Shown here: piece by piece, positions 8,325 to 15,894 of the stretch
Numbering within the stretch: position 1 is the first letter of the stretch
Layout of the letters: each line of letters starts with the position of its first letter
Assembly (NCBI RefSeq): GCF_015999265.1
Contig: NZ_JAEAGR010000014.1
Span: 62,001-126,000 of the forward strand
Source: Mobilitalea sibirica
GTDB lineage: Bacteria > Bacillota > Clostridia > Lachnospirales > Lachnospiraceae
Direction: 5' to 3'
Length of the DNA stretch: 64,000 bases
The notes under the pieces: model-generated
What the model was told of the DNA's origin: nothing
Databases searched by the model: none
The model's input: the letters and a program-made list of their open reading frames with translations, nothing else
Position numbers and translations under genes: made by a program

Positions 8325-9281
8325 CTAATAATACTTATGCACCCACTCAGCAATCGCCTTCACTAAACCATCATGTAAGGGCTTTGAAAACTCAGAAGCA
8401 TATTGTTTTCTCACATTTAGAACCGATAGTGCACCCTCATGTTTTCTTAAAATATGATCCATACCCGGTATAATCTGGGTTGTTACATGGGGTAATTCTA
8501 ATTTCTCTATGTTCCGAATATCTTCATAGGTAGCCTGGGCATCTTTATCCCCTGTAATTGCTAATATAGGAATATTAGCATTTTTTATTATGTCTATAAT
8601 CCTTTCATCCGTTAAATCATTATGCTCTCTGATCCATTTTGCAGACATCTTTTTGCCCATAATTCTAACAGTATCCTTGTTAGTTTCACAGCATTTTTTA
8701 AATAAAGTGTTAACATTTTTCATATAGTTCTTTTCAGTGATTAACTTTCTTAATATCATACCTTTTAATCCGCTCATACCTTGAATTTCTTGAAACACCA
8801 ACCAGTTTTGATACCTTAACGCTGATTTCAAAGATGTCCCCGCTCCGGATAAAAGTATCATACCTGCTATATTATATCTGGTACTGACCAAAGTCGCTAT
8901 CATTGTTCCTTCACTGTGTCCACATAATATAATTTTATTTGGATCAACAAAATCGAGGCTTTCTAAGTACTTTATATTAGATATTACATCCTCAACAAGG
9001 TCAAGCAATCCCGTATTGCTAAAATCGCCTTTACTTTCTCCAACCCCTCTTTTATCGTAGCGTATAGTAACAAATCCTTGGCTTGCGAATATCTCAGATA
9101 ACTCTTTATAAATATTAGATTGGAATTTTTTCATATTGCCATCTCGATCAGAGGTTCCGGTACCGGCTATCAGAACCACTGCAGGCATCTTTTGCTTGAT
9201 ACCTTCCGGTATAGCGACCGTTGCTACTAAATCAAAGGTACCCTTAACTGTAACCTTTTTTTCTTTATAATTATGATTCAT
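8325..9281 (-). CDS. Alpha/beta hydrolase
   Basis: A 318-residue serine hydrolase. The oxyanion region LIAGTGTSDRDGN is near residue 38, the nucleophile elbow GHSEGT near 121 (Ser in G-H-S-E-G), and the terminal catalytic GDKDAQ and MDHIL pieces are near 248 and 279. This is the YqiA/EstA-like group acting on esters or acyl compounds; the natural substrate is unknown. There is no signal peptide. The start codon overlaps the end of the regulator gene by 11 bases and has AAGGAGG, so the two are translationally linked. Confidence 0.86.
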   Translation of the reverse strand: MNHNYKEKKVTVKGTFDLVATVAIPEGIKQKMPAVVLIAGTGTSDRDGNMKKFQSNIYKELSEIFASQGFVTIRYDKRGVGESKGDFSNTGLLDLVEDVISNIKYLESLDFVDPNKIILCGHSEGTMIATLVSTRYNIAGMILLSGAGTSLKSALRYQNWLVFQEIQGMSGLKGMILRKLITEKNYMKNVNTLFKKCCETNKDTVRIMGKKMSAKWIREHNDLTDERIIDIIKNANIPILAITGDKDAQATYEDIRNIEKLELPHVTTQIIPGMDHILRKHEGALSVLNVRKQYASEFSKPLHDGLVKAIAEWVHKYY

Positions 9282-9831
9282 TGTTATTCCTCCTTTTTTG
9301 ATGATAAGGTATTGTAATCGTAGATAATTTTCTAAGCTTTCTATCAGAGGATGGTTTATTCTCTAATCTTTTTTGAATACTTTCGTGAATTTCCCCCATC
9401 ATCTCCATAAACTCATCATCTGTTAAAAATAAGGGATAGCTTCGAAAACCGGCTTTATCTTCAATAATATTGATGCTTTTTTTACCTGACATATAATGTT
9501 CAAAATCTGATAATAGGCTAATAATAAACTGCGTAAATAATTCTGTAACCTCTTGTTTACTCAACTCATTTACCCTTTTATCAATGTCTTCTTGTGGATT
9601 TTCTTTGATTGCATATACCTTTTCAAGAATTCCTCTTACTTGATTTTCAGAAACAACCTCAATAATATTCTGTTTTAAAAGAGCATTTAAATGTCGGTAT
9701 AGGGTTGCCTGTGGAATGTCTCCGCATATTTGTGCAATCTCTTTCGTCGTTGCAGTTCCTTTTAAGGAAATCTCCTGTACAATCTTAAGTCTTATGGGAT
9801 TCATCATACTTTTTAATGCTTCTGTATTCAT
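9271..9831 (-). CDS. ArsR/HTH_20-type winged-helix regulator
   Basis: A regulator of about 186 residues starting MNTEALKSMMNPIRLKI, a typical ArsR-like opening, with helix-turn-helix TTKEIAQICGDIPQATLYRHLNALLKQNIIEVV. The C-terminal half contains YPLFLTDDEFMEMM, as in the YdfM/HTH_20 group. A longer open frame reaches 9915, but those extra codons are the operator palindrome and promoter; GAAGGTG lies upstream of the ATG at 9831. It overlaps the hydrolase gene and its promoter contains a perfect palindrome, so it very likely represses this two-gene unit. No metal-binding cysteines are evident. Confidence 0.85.
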   Translation of the reverse strand: MNTEALKSMMNPIRLKIVQEISLKGTATTKEIAQICGDIPQATLYRHLNALLKQNIIEVVSENQVRGILEKVYAIKENPQEDIDKRVNELSKQEVTELFTQFIISLLSDFEHYMSGKKSINIIEDKAGFRSYPLFLTDDEFMEMMGEIHESIQKRLENKPSSDRKLRKLSTITIPYHQKRRNNNES

Positions 9832-9884
9832 ATTGTTCACCTTCATTTCAATATTATCATATTTGATTATGTTATCGTTAAATA

Positions 9885-9915
9885 TAATATTATCATTAAT
9901 GATAATATTAGTCAA
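9885..9915 (-). promoter_or_regulatory. Promoter overlapped by a perfect 26-bp palindrome
   Basis: Minus strand -35 TTGACT (9910-9915), 17-base spacer, -10 TAATAT (9887-9892). Positions 9885-9910 are a perfect palindrome (half-site TAATATTATCATT and its exact complement) that covers the whole spacer and the -10. A degenerate extra copy lies just downstream. It is the expected operator of the adjacent winged-helix regulator. Confidence 0.82.
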
Positions 9916-9978
9916 TACAGTAATTAAAACTTTTTTCTTTTATAAAAATTTATTAAATTCTTATTCGGATACCCCTAA

Positions 9979-10022
9979 TAATACAAAGAGAAAGGGGTAA
10001 ACGCCCCTTTCTCTTTGTATTA
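9979..10022. terminator. Strong 19-bp hairpin, probable bidirectional terminator
   Basis: Perfect arms (TAATACAAAGAGAAAGGGG and complement) around a 6-base loop, lying downstream of the DUF1295 gene. There is no long T-run, but AT-rich DNA flanks both sides. Confidence 0.7.
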
Positions 10023-10136
10023 ACTTTCATTACTTTCATTTTATTATAACATCAAACAACTCTTTATTCATTCTATTCAACCTGGTAAACCACTTGATGT
10101 GTACTAAATTATCAATCAAATAACCCAACTACTATG

Positions 10137-11015
10137 CTACTGTTTTTTAGGAAACGGAAGTAGCATCCTGGTCTCTTTCTTATATTCCTCATAGTGCTCT
10201 TTATAGGCAGCCAGATGCTTTTCTGCCATTGGTATACTAATAAATCTAAATAAGAGTGTATTCATAATTGCTCCAAGAGACAGATACCAAAGTTCATTAT
10301 GATTTGGAAGTATCGTCAGATAAACACCCCACCACATAAGAATCTCTCCAAGATAGTTCGGATGCCTGGAATATCTCCATAAACCGGTACGGATTATTTT
10401 ACTCCTAACTACATTCCTATTACGAAAAGTATGCAGCTGCAGATCAGCTATCATCTGTATACATGTACCCAAGGCACTGATTGATAGACCGATTAAAGAG
10501 ACTGCATGGAAAGTGCTCCTAAGTTCGATATAATAAATTGTTGGTAGTATACATAAGTATACAATGAAAGTTGGCATAAGTTGAATTCCCAGAAGGTTCA
10601 CGATCTGGTAAAGCCGTCCTGTTCTCTCCTTTATAAGATCATATCGCCAATCCTGTCTACGAAATCCTTGGAAAGTATAGGCCCAGTTCGATGTAAGCCT
10701 GATGCCCCAGAACATTATGATTGCGTAAATTAAAATTGCTCCAACACCGTAGTTACGGCTATGTACCATAAAGAGAGTAAGTATCACCATGGGCTGTACA
10801 CTCCAATATGGATCATAAATAGATGCATTTTGAAATAATAAGCTTATAATCCATACGAAAAGCGTTGCGACGACATCTGCAACCAGTACCCTCAGCCATA
10901 AAGCACCGTCTATATGTATATATACAGTTACACCGATCCATGTAGCAATTACATAGCACAATAATATAATACAATAACCCATCCATATTTTATCCTTGAA
11001 GTATACCTTACCCAT
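10137..11015 (-). CDS. DUF1295 / steroid 5-alpha-reductase-like membrane protein
   Basis: A 292-residue integral membrane protein with about seven hydrophobic segments and the C-terminal signature GLWRYSRHPNYLGEILMWWG, shared by DUF1295, ICMT and steroid-reductase folds, where it forms the cofactor pocket. FRRQDWRYDLIKERTG lies near 115. Bacterial DUF1295 proteins are presumed lipid-modifying oxidoreductases or methyltransferases; the substrate is unknown. It stands alone. Confidence 0.87.
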   Translation of the reverse strand: MGKVYFKDKIWMGYCIILLCYVIATWIGVTVYIHIDGALWLRVLVADVVATLFVWIISLLFQNASIYDPYWSVQPMVILTLFMVHSRNYGVGAILIYAIIMFWGIRLTSNWAYTFQGFRRQDWRYDLIKERTGRLYQIVNLLGIQLMPTFIVYLCILPTIYYIELRSTFHAVSLIGLSISALGTCIQMIADLQLHTFRNRNVVRSKIIRTGLWRYSRHPNYLGEILMWWGVYLTILPNHNELWYLSLGAIMNTLLFRFISIPMAEKHLAAYKEHYEEYKKETRMLLPFPKKQ

Positions 11016-11178
11016 CCTTATATATCTCCCCTTACAGTTTTTTATTCTCTACCAATATTGTACTAATTTTTTATGTAAATGAAAAGACATACCGCATAAT
11101 AAAATTCTAATGTTAATTTATTTGAATTTGGCATACAGTATTAAAAATACCAAACCGAATAGATCATCCCAAAACAAA

Positions 11179-11245
11179 AAGGTCATTTGACATCTACGTG
11201 AGTTGTATTCCCTAAAGAAAACTCAAGTATGATTCAAATGACCTT
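11179..11245 (-). terminator. Second hairpin/terminator in the 11.0-11.4 kb gap
   Basis: Arms AAGGTCATTTG and CAAATGACCTT enclose an ACTC/GAGT helix; the minus strand continues TTTTTGTTTTG, a good U-tract. It lies 90 bases past another terminator. The DNA between the two has no convincing gene. Confidence 0.7.
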
Positions 11246-11334
11246 AATATCTTTTTGATAAGGAGAACTTCCAATTAAGCCCAATACACGGAGCTTTTTA
11301 TCAAAGGTGTTGCACCAAGTAAATAAAATTGTTA

Positions 11335-11382
11335 AAAGAGGCTACACTTCACACAATTATGAATGAAGTGCAGCCCTCTTTA
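11335..11382 (-). terminator. Terminator after the flavin reductase gene
   Basis: AAAGAGG-CT-CACTTC pairs with GAAGTG-AG-CCTCTTT across a 14-base loop, just past the stop codon at 11388, followed on the minus strand by TTTAAC. Confidence 0.75.
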
Positions 11383-11387
11383 ATCCA

Positions 11388-11936
11388 TCAAAGTATGCTT
11401 TTCCCTAATAGTTCAGCTTTCATTAGTGCGTCTGTTTTCAAGATATCATCTTTATCATAAACTTCTGGTGCAATGATGATACCTTTATCCTTCCATTTTA
11501 AAAAATCAGCTATCAACTTATAGGATTTTACAATTCCCTCGTATTGAACTTCATCTTTGTCGCCTCCACAGACTAGAAGTACACATTCCTTTATCTTCAG
11601 TGCTCTATTCCCGATAATAAAAGAATAAAGCTTGTCAATTGCAGCTTTTAGCTGTACCGGAAACGAGTACCAATATAATGGTGTAGCCAATACAAGCATA
11701 TCAGACTGTTCCAGTAACGGCGCCAGTTCATTAAAATCATCAGGAACAGAACATGCGACCCCTTTACTAAAACAAGTCTTACAGTCTATACATCCCTTAA
11801 TGTTTTTTTCTGCGGTCGAATATTTTATTGTCTTGTGTCCTGATAGGCAGGCGCCTGCAATAAATGCATCTGCCAACTTATCACTATTACCGCCTCTTCT
11901 GGGGCTGCCAGTTAAAACGAGTATATTTTTTGACAT
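11388..11936 (-). CDS. NADPH-dependent FMN reductase / iron-sulfur flavoprotein
   Basis: A 182-residue flavodoxin-fold protein starting MSKNILVLTGSPRRGGNSDKLA, with the FMN phosphate loop SPRRGGNSDKLA. The cysteine segment CIDCKTCFSKGVACSVPDDF (near 48-65) resembles the compact Cys motif of clostridial iron-sulfur flavoproteins, and TPLYWYSFPVQLKAAIDK follows. The GGAGG site precedes the ATG at 11936; upstream in-frame ATGs lie in promoter DNA. It is divergent from an HxlR regulator, the usual arrangement for such redox enzymes. Confidence 0.85.
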   Translation of the reverse strand: MSKNILVLTGSPRRGGNSDKLADAFIAGACLSGHKTIKYSTAEKNIKGCIDCKTCFSKGVACSVPDDFNELAPLLEQSDMLVLATPLYWYSFPVQLKAAIDKLYSFIIGNRALKIKECVLLVCGGDKDEVQYEGIVKSYKLIADFLKWKDKGIIIAPEVYDKDDILKTDALMKAELLGKSIL

Positions 11937-11973
11937 ATGTAGAAACCTCCATAAATTAATGTTGTTTTTATTA

Positions 11974-12048
11974 ATTATATGTGATATTCTTCCATATGGA
12001 AAGTATGCACTTTTCTGATAGATACTATATATCAAGTAAGATACTATA
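11974..12048. promoter_or_regulatory. Divergent promoter region with candidate HxlR sites
   Basis: On the minus strand a TATAAT -10 (11974-11979) has its -35 position inside the perfect palindrome TTCCATATGGAA (11990-12001). On the plus side AGATACTATA occurs twice (12020-12029 and 12039-12048), 19 bases apart, next to the hxlR ribosome site. These are the best operator candidates for the regulator. Confidence 0.55.
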
Positions 12049-12065
12049 CAAAAGGAGAGTATGAA

Positions 12066-12407
12066 ATGAAAGAATGTAAGCTAAATCTCTACGATTGCCC
12101 CGTGACATATACTTTATCTGTGCTCGGTGGCAAATGGAAATGGTTGATTATATACATATTATCCGGAGAAGGAACCTTAAGATATGGGGAGCTTAGGAGA
12201 AACCTTTCAGGTATTACCCATAAAATGCTGAGCCAACAACTTAAGGAACTTGAAGCCGATCAATTGATTAATCGCAAAGAATATCACCAAATCCCACCTA
12301 AAGTTGAATATTCTCTAACTCAAAAAGGACAGACACTTATTCCTATTTTAGATCTTATGTGTTACTGGGGCGAAACAAATTGGTCCAAGGTTAATCCTGA
12401 CAATTAA
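12066..12407 (+). CDS. HxlR-family transcriptional regulator
   Basis: A 113-residue single-domain winged-helix regulator. The family start YDCPVTYTLSVLGGKWKWLIIYIL is intact, with the redox-reactive cysteine at residue 11 in D-C-P, followed by LRYGELRRNLSGITHKMLSQQLKELEADQLINR. HxlR proteins such as YodB and HypR sense electrophiles or disulfide stress through this Cys. It is transcribed away from the FMN reductase, which it probably controls. The ribosome site is AAAGGAG. Confidence 0.94.
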   Translation: MKECKLNLYDCPVTYTLSVLGGKWKWLIIYILSGEGTLRYGELRRNLSGITHKMLSQQLKELEADQLINRKEYHQIPPKVEYSLTQKGQTLIPILDLMCYWGETNWSKVNPDN

Positions 12408-12489
12408 TAATGTAACAAATCATATATTCTTCGACTCACGCTAATAATGCACCATAATTTTTATAATTATAGCATTTCACCCTATATTT

Positions 12490-13347
12490 CTAACAGCTTG
12501 AAGTTTTAAGCACTTCCCCTGTAATGTTCTCACTAAGGTCAAACAAACGCTTAGCATCCAATCTGGACTTAGCAGCTTTTGAAGTTTTTGCCACTTTACA
12601 ACGATAAAAATATTTACCTGTTATTTTGCTTACCTCCGGACTGGTAGCTAAGTAAATTGCTGTTTTTGCTCCTTCTTCCGGTGTCAAAAATATCGGCTTT
12701 AATAACCCGGTTATGGTCTTACCAAAGCCTGTTTTCCGATCAACTCCCATGGATGTTGCAACGGCTCCCGGATGGCAGCAATTCACTGTTATTCCTCTGC
12801 TTTTTATTCTTGTAGCTAATTCTCTGGTAAATAATACATTAGCCAGCTTAGATTGACTGTACGCTTTTAATACATTATATCCTTTAGACAGATTATAATT
12901 ATTGAAATTGATCTTTCCAACTTTATGCGCTCCGGAAGACACCACTACAATTCTACTACCCTGTTTCATCAAATCTAGAAGTCGTAGTGTCAAAAGAAAA
13001 TGTCCTATATGATTAACCCCAAACTGTTCCTCTAATCCATCCACCGTTTCTCTTCTATCCAAGTAGATTACACCAGCATTGTTAACCAATACGTCTACTC
13101 TGAAATATCTTTGTCTAAACTCATCGGTGAACTTACGGATACTCTCCAAACTATCGAGGTCACACTGCATAAGTTGAATATCCCTTTTCGTGCCTATCAT
13201 CAGTTCCTCTAAAGCAGCTTGTCCCCGCTCCTTATTTCTACATAGCATGATAACTGTATAATCATAATCAGCAAGTGCTGCGACCGTTGCTTTACCCATA
13301 CCGGCATTTCCTCCGGTAACAATTGCTATTTTCTTATTTACATCCAT
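12490..13347 (-). CDS. Short-chain dehydrogenase/reductase
   Basis: A 285-residue SDR with the nucleotide loop TGGNAGMGK (near 11), structural NNAG (near 88), the active-site SSGAH serine (near 137) and the Y-x-x-x-K pair in YSQSK (near 162). The retinol-dehydrogenase-like layout ending with a PEEGAKTAIYLATSPEVSKITGKYF segment suggests a ketone or aldehyde reductase of unknown substrate. GGAGG precedes the ATG. It is the last gene of the EFR1-TetR-SDR unit, 83 bases after tetR. Confidence 0.9.
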   Translation of the reverse strand: MDVNKKIAIVTGGNAGMGKATVAALADYDYTVIMLCRNKERGQAALEELMIGTKRDIQLMQCDLDSLESIRKFTDEFRQRYFRVDVLVNNAGVIYLDRRETVDGLEEQFGVNHIGHFLLTLRLLDLMKQGSRIVVVSSGAHKVGKINFNNYNLSKGYNVLKAYSQSKLANVLFTRELATRIKSRGITVNCCHPGAVATSMGVDRKTGFGKTITGLLKPIFLTPEEGAKTAIYLATSPEVSKITGKYFYRCKVAKTSKAAKSRLDAKRLFDLSENITGEVLKTSSC

Positions 13348-13430
13348 TATTAACCTCCATTATTATAAAAAAATATAGTAATTCGCTATTTGAAGGTCTT
13401 ATTACTATAAGATCCTTCTCAATTCATTAA

Positions 13431-14042
13431 CTATTTAATTGAGTTGCATATAAATTCAACCTGTAGCTTCCATACCTTCAAATATTCATTCTTATCTCCC
13501 TTCATAAGAAAATGGAGTCCTATGCCATCTAAGGTTGTAAGAATAAGAGTAGAAATAGTATTGGCTTCTTGATCTGTCAAAGATTTACTGGAATATCTTT
13601 TTATTTGCTTCGTCATATCAGCTTTCGAAGCATTGAGATACTCTCCCAAGATTTTTTGATATGTCTCATTAAACATACTCTCATGATAAAATGAAAAGAA
13701 AGACTTATAGATTTTCTTATACTCATCAGAAATATTAACAATAGAATAGCCTAATGAATTTAGATAATCATCTAGACTATTAGCATTGGGTCCACCGATT
13801 GGCTTCATCAATTCCCGAATAATCATGTCCAGTACTGCCTTAGGAATCTCGCTAGTAGACTTAAAGTGATGAAATATATTGCTTTTACTAACATTAGATA
13901 CTAAGGATAGCTTTGAGGCTGTTATTCCACTTATACCGCTTTCTGATATTATTTCGATGGCGGAAAGGAGAATTCTACTATAGGTTTCTTCTCCTTTTAT
14001 TAAACGCAAATCGGTATTTAATTTCATGATTTCACTCCCCAT
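13431..14042 (-). CDS. TetR/AcrR-family regulator
   Basis: A 203-residue regulator with N-terminal helix-turn-helix GISGITASKLSLVSNVSKSNIFHHFKST, then a helical ligand domain. An internal ATG at codon 6 (MKLNTD) is also a possible start. It sits between an EFR1-type ferredoxin protein and the SDR; a perfect 12-bp palindrome in the unit's promoter is its likely operator, giving self-repression. The inducer is unknown. Confidence 0.9.
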   Translation of the reverse strand: MGSEIMKLNTDLRLIKGEETYSRILLSAIEIISESGISGITASKLSLVSNVSKSNIFHHFKSTSEIPKAVLDMIIRELMKPIGGPNANSLDDYLNSLGYSIVNISDEYKKIYKSFFSFYHESMFNETYQKILGEYLNASKADMTKQIKRYSSKSLTDQEANTISTLILTTLDGIGLHFLMKGDKNEYLKVWKLQVEFICNSIK

Positions 14043-14074
14043 TCCTAAAAAACTATTATATTATTCTTACTAAA

Positions 14075-14914
14075 TCATTTAATGTTTTCTATTAAAATAT
14101 TAATGTTGAAATCTTCTCCAGGTCCTTTATAGCGTGGATACTTAGTCTTGTTTTTTGTACCTTCGCCTATGAGTATTGCAGATACTGGACATTGGCTATA
14201 ACAACGTAAACATAAAGCACATTTATTTCCAAACTGGTATGTACCTTGTCTCATGCTTATATTATGTGTTGGACATATACGTTCGCATCTTCCACATTTA
14301 ATACATTGCTTTGAATCCACTTTAAATTCATTACCTAACTTATTTATTGTTTTGTCAATATGTTTTCTTTGTAAACCGCCTAATAGATGTCCAAATAAAT
14401 TATTTCCAATTATATGCTTTTGGTTATTACTAATCTCTTCTGCTAGTCTTTCCACTTTTGGTAGAACTTTTTGGAGTCGTAGATCAAGACGGTAATCATT
14501 CTTAGGTTTATAAAATCTAAACTTTGGTAAGTGAAAGTTATTCATCATTACAAAATGCTCTGTTTGATTAAGCTCATAGCCTTTACGAGTGAAAAATGAA
14601 CCAATGTAATATGCGCTATCACCAGAAGCCATTGCATGAGTCGCGAAGATACTGATTAACTGATTATTGGTAGCATTCGGGAACTGTTGAATAAAATCTA
14701 GCATTGGTCTTGGAGCAGTTGAACCATATACTGGAAAGCCTAACACAATATGTTCTGCTTCATTTACTTGTTTTATTACATCTTCTGTTGAGAGCTTTTC
14801 AATAGAATAACATTCAACGGGATGCTTAAGCCCTTTTAATTGTAGATAAAGTGCATTTGCTATCCACCATGTGTTTCCAGTACCACTAAAATAATAAATA
14901 ATTATTTTTTTCAT
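14075..14914 (-). CDS. EFR1-type flavodoxin-ferredoxin fusion protein
   Basis: A 279-residue protein: an N-terminal flavodoxin-like domain with FMN loop YFSGTGNTWWIANAL (near 7), FATHAMASGDSAYYIG in the third loop, then two 4Fe-4S motifs near 206 and 233, CIKCGRCERICP and CALCLRCYSQCP. EFR1 proteins of anaerobes are presumed electron carriers or flavin reductases. Start at the ATG with GGAGGAC upstream. It is the first gene of the TetR-controlled unit and probably donates electrons to a partner enzyme (inference). Confidence 0.92.
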   Translation of the reverse strand: MKKIIIYYFSGTGNTWWIANALYLQLKGLKHPVECYSIEKLSTEDVIKQVNEAEHIVLGFPVYGSTAPRPMLDFIQQFPNATNNQLISIFATHAMASGDSAYYIGSFFTRKGYELNQTEHFVMMNNFHLPKFRFYKPKNDYRLDLRLQKVLPKVERLAEEISNNQKHIIGNNLFGHLLGGLQRKHIDKTINKLGNEFKVDSKQCIKCGRCERICPTHNISMRQGTYQFGNKCALCLRCYSQCPVSAILIGEGTKNKTKYPRYKGPGEDFNINILIENIK

Positions 14915-15040
14915 TCTAAAGTCCTCCAAATTCATCGTAATAATTGTCAACTAATTATTAAGTATTAAACAATTCAAAATATATAAGTCTTAGTCTTAAA
15001 TAACTTCTTGCAAGCTATCAATTCTATTCATTATAAGATT

Positions 15041-15069
15041 ATTATATTGATGACCGATCGGTCTGTCAA
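15041..15069 (-). promoter_or_regulatory. Consensus promoter with TetR operator in the spacer
   Basis: Minus strand: -35 TTGACA (15064-15069), 17-base spacer, -10 TATAAT (15041-15046), both perfect. The spacer contains the perfect palindrome GACCGATCGGTC (15052-15063), which is GC-rich in an AT-rich setting. The expected 5' leader to the EFR1 gene is about 120 bases. Confidence 0.88.
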
Positions 15070-15303
15070 TTAATTTCTTGTTCAAAGCAACGACTATGAT
15101 TGCTCTATCGGGAGCACTTTGACACGTACTACGTGTAATTTTTATTTTACTTGTGGTAACGTATGGTATGATTTTAATGCTTAGAATCTTATTATTTTTA
15201 ATTATGATGTTAATCAATTATGTGCTAGAAATATGTTATAAGTAAAATAAAGTAATCTTTATTAATAATATCTATTCATATAGGATTATAGATATAAAAA
15301 GCA

Positions 15304-15341
15304 CTGTCACACTAACTACTTTATACTAGTTAGTGTGACAG
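15304..15341 (-). terminator. Perfect 15-bp hairpin terminator after the RecQ remnant
   Basis: Arms CTGTCACACTAACTA and its exact complement around an 8-base loop; the minus strand continues TGCTTTTTAT. It still stands downstream of the decayed recQ end. Confidence 0.85.
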
Positions 15342-15368
15342 CCATATTATTTTAACATTATATTGCAT

Positions 15369-15448
15369 TTAATATTTCTCCACAATTTTCTTTATATCAT
15401 CACCATACTTATTGACTTTGACCTCACCAAATCCGGCTACTGTCTGCA
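15369..15448 (-). pseudogene. C-terminal remnant of a RecQ-type helicase (HRDC end)
   Basis: The minus strand encodes LQTVAGFGEVKVNKYGDDI followed by KKIVEKY and TAA. The G-x-G-E-x-K-x-x-x-Y-G pattern is the end of the HRDC domain of RecQ helicases. The similarity fades upstream within about 30 bases and there is no start codon, so only a fragment with its terminator survives. Identification is from pattern recognition. Confidence 0.65.
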
Positions 15449-15581
15449 ATAAAATAAAGAAACATCTATAGATGTGAAGCAACTCTATTTTTTATATTAT
15501 CCAATATCCACTTTCGTGTATATCGTTTATTCTAGAAAATTACTTAGGTTGTCCAGCTATTATGCTTGAATATGAAATTGA
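15449..15581. other. Noncoding gap beside the RecQ remnant
   Basis: Between the RecQ remnant and the small zinc-ribbon gene I see no gene, strong hairpin or repeat. Confidence 0.4.
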
Positions 15582-15761
15582 CTATATCAATTTACAGGGA
15601 TGATATAGTTCACCGCAAGTGGGACATTTATACTCAGTATTATTATGTTTATAAGAATACCTTGAAACCAATATACTTTTGTTACAGTTAGGACAGACTA
15701 CATCCCGAAATTTAATCAATTTTACTGTAATTTCTATGATTAAATTTGTATTGCTTCCCAT
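15582..15761 (-). CDS. Small zinc-ribbon protein (59 residues)
   Basis: This reverse-strand frame begins MGSNTNLIIEITVKLIKF and carries two CxxC knuckles, CPNC at about 23-26 and CPTC at about 47-50, with an H-x-C pair (YHPC) after the second. That spacing is a zinc ribbon. A GGGAGA ribosome site lies 7 bases before the ATG and the stop is a clean TAG. No family name comes to mind. It stands alone between the RecQ remnant and the ABC importer. Its partner (nucleic acid or protein) is unknown. Confidence 0.68.
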   Translation of the reverse strand: MGSNTNLIIEITVKLIKFRDVVCPNCNKSILVSRYSYKHNNTEYKCPTCGELYHPCKLI

Positions 15762-15894
15762 TGTTTATCTCCCTATCCTACTCTTACTCTTCTATATATC
15801 TATCTTAATAAATCCATCAAGCAGACTTTCATGCTTTACATTCTCACTATCTATGGCATACCATTGTCTAGTTATTTTACAATAAAACCTGTTC

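Noticed and set aside
9831-9915. N-terminal 28-codon extension of the winged-helix regulator
   Set aside because: These codons are the operator palindrome and -10; the repeated Asn/Ile sequence is a by-product of AT-rich DNA. A ribosome site favours the later ATG.
14996-15217. A 73-codon minus-strand open frame upstream of the EFR1 gene
   Set aside because: It covers the consensus promoter and TetR operator, has no ribosome site and no recognisable protein pattern.
15679-15885. A plus-strand 68-codon frame
   Set aside because: It is antisense to the zinc-ribbon gene, has a low-complexity composition and no ribosome site.
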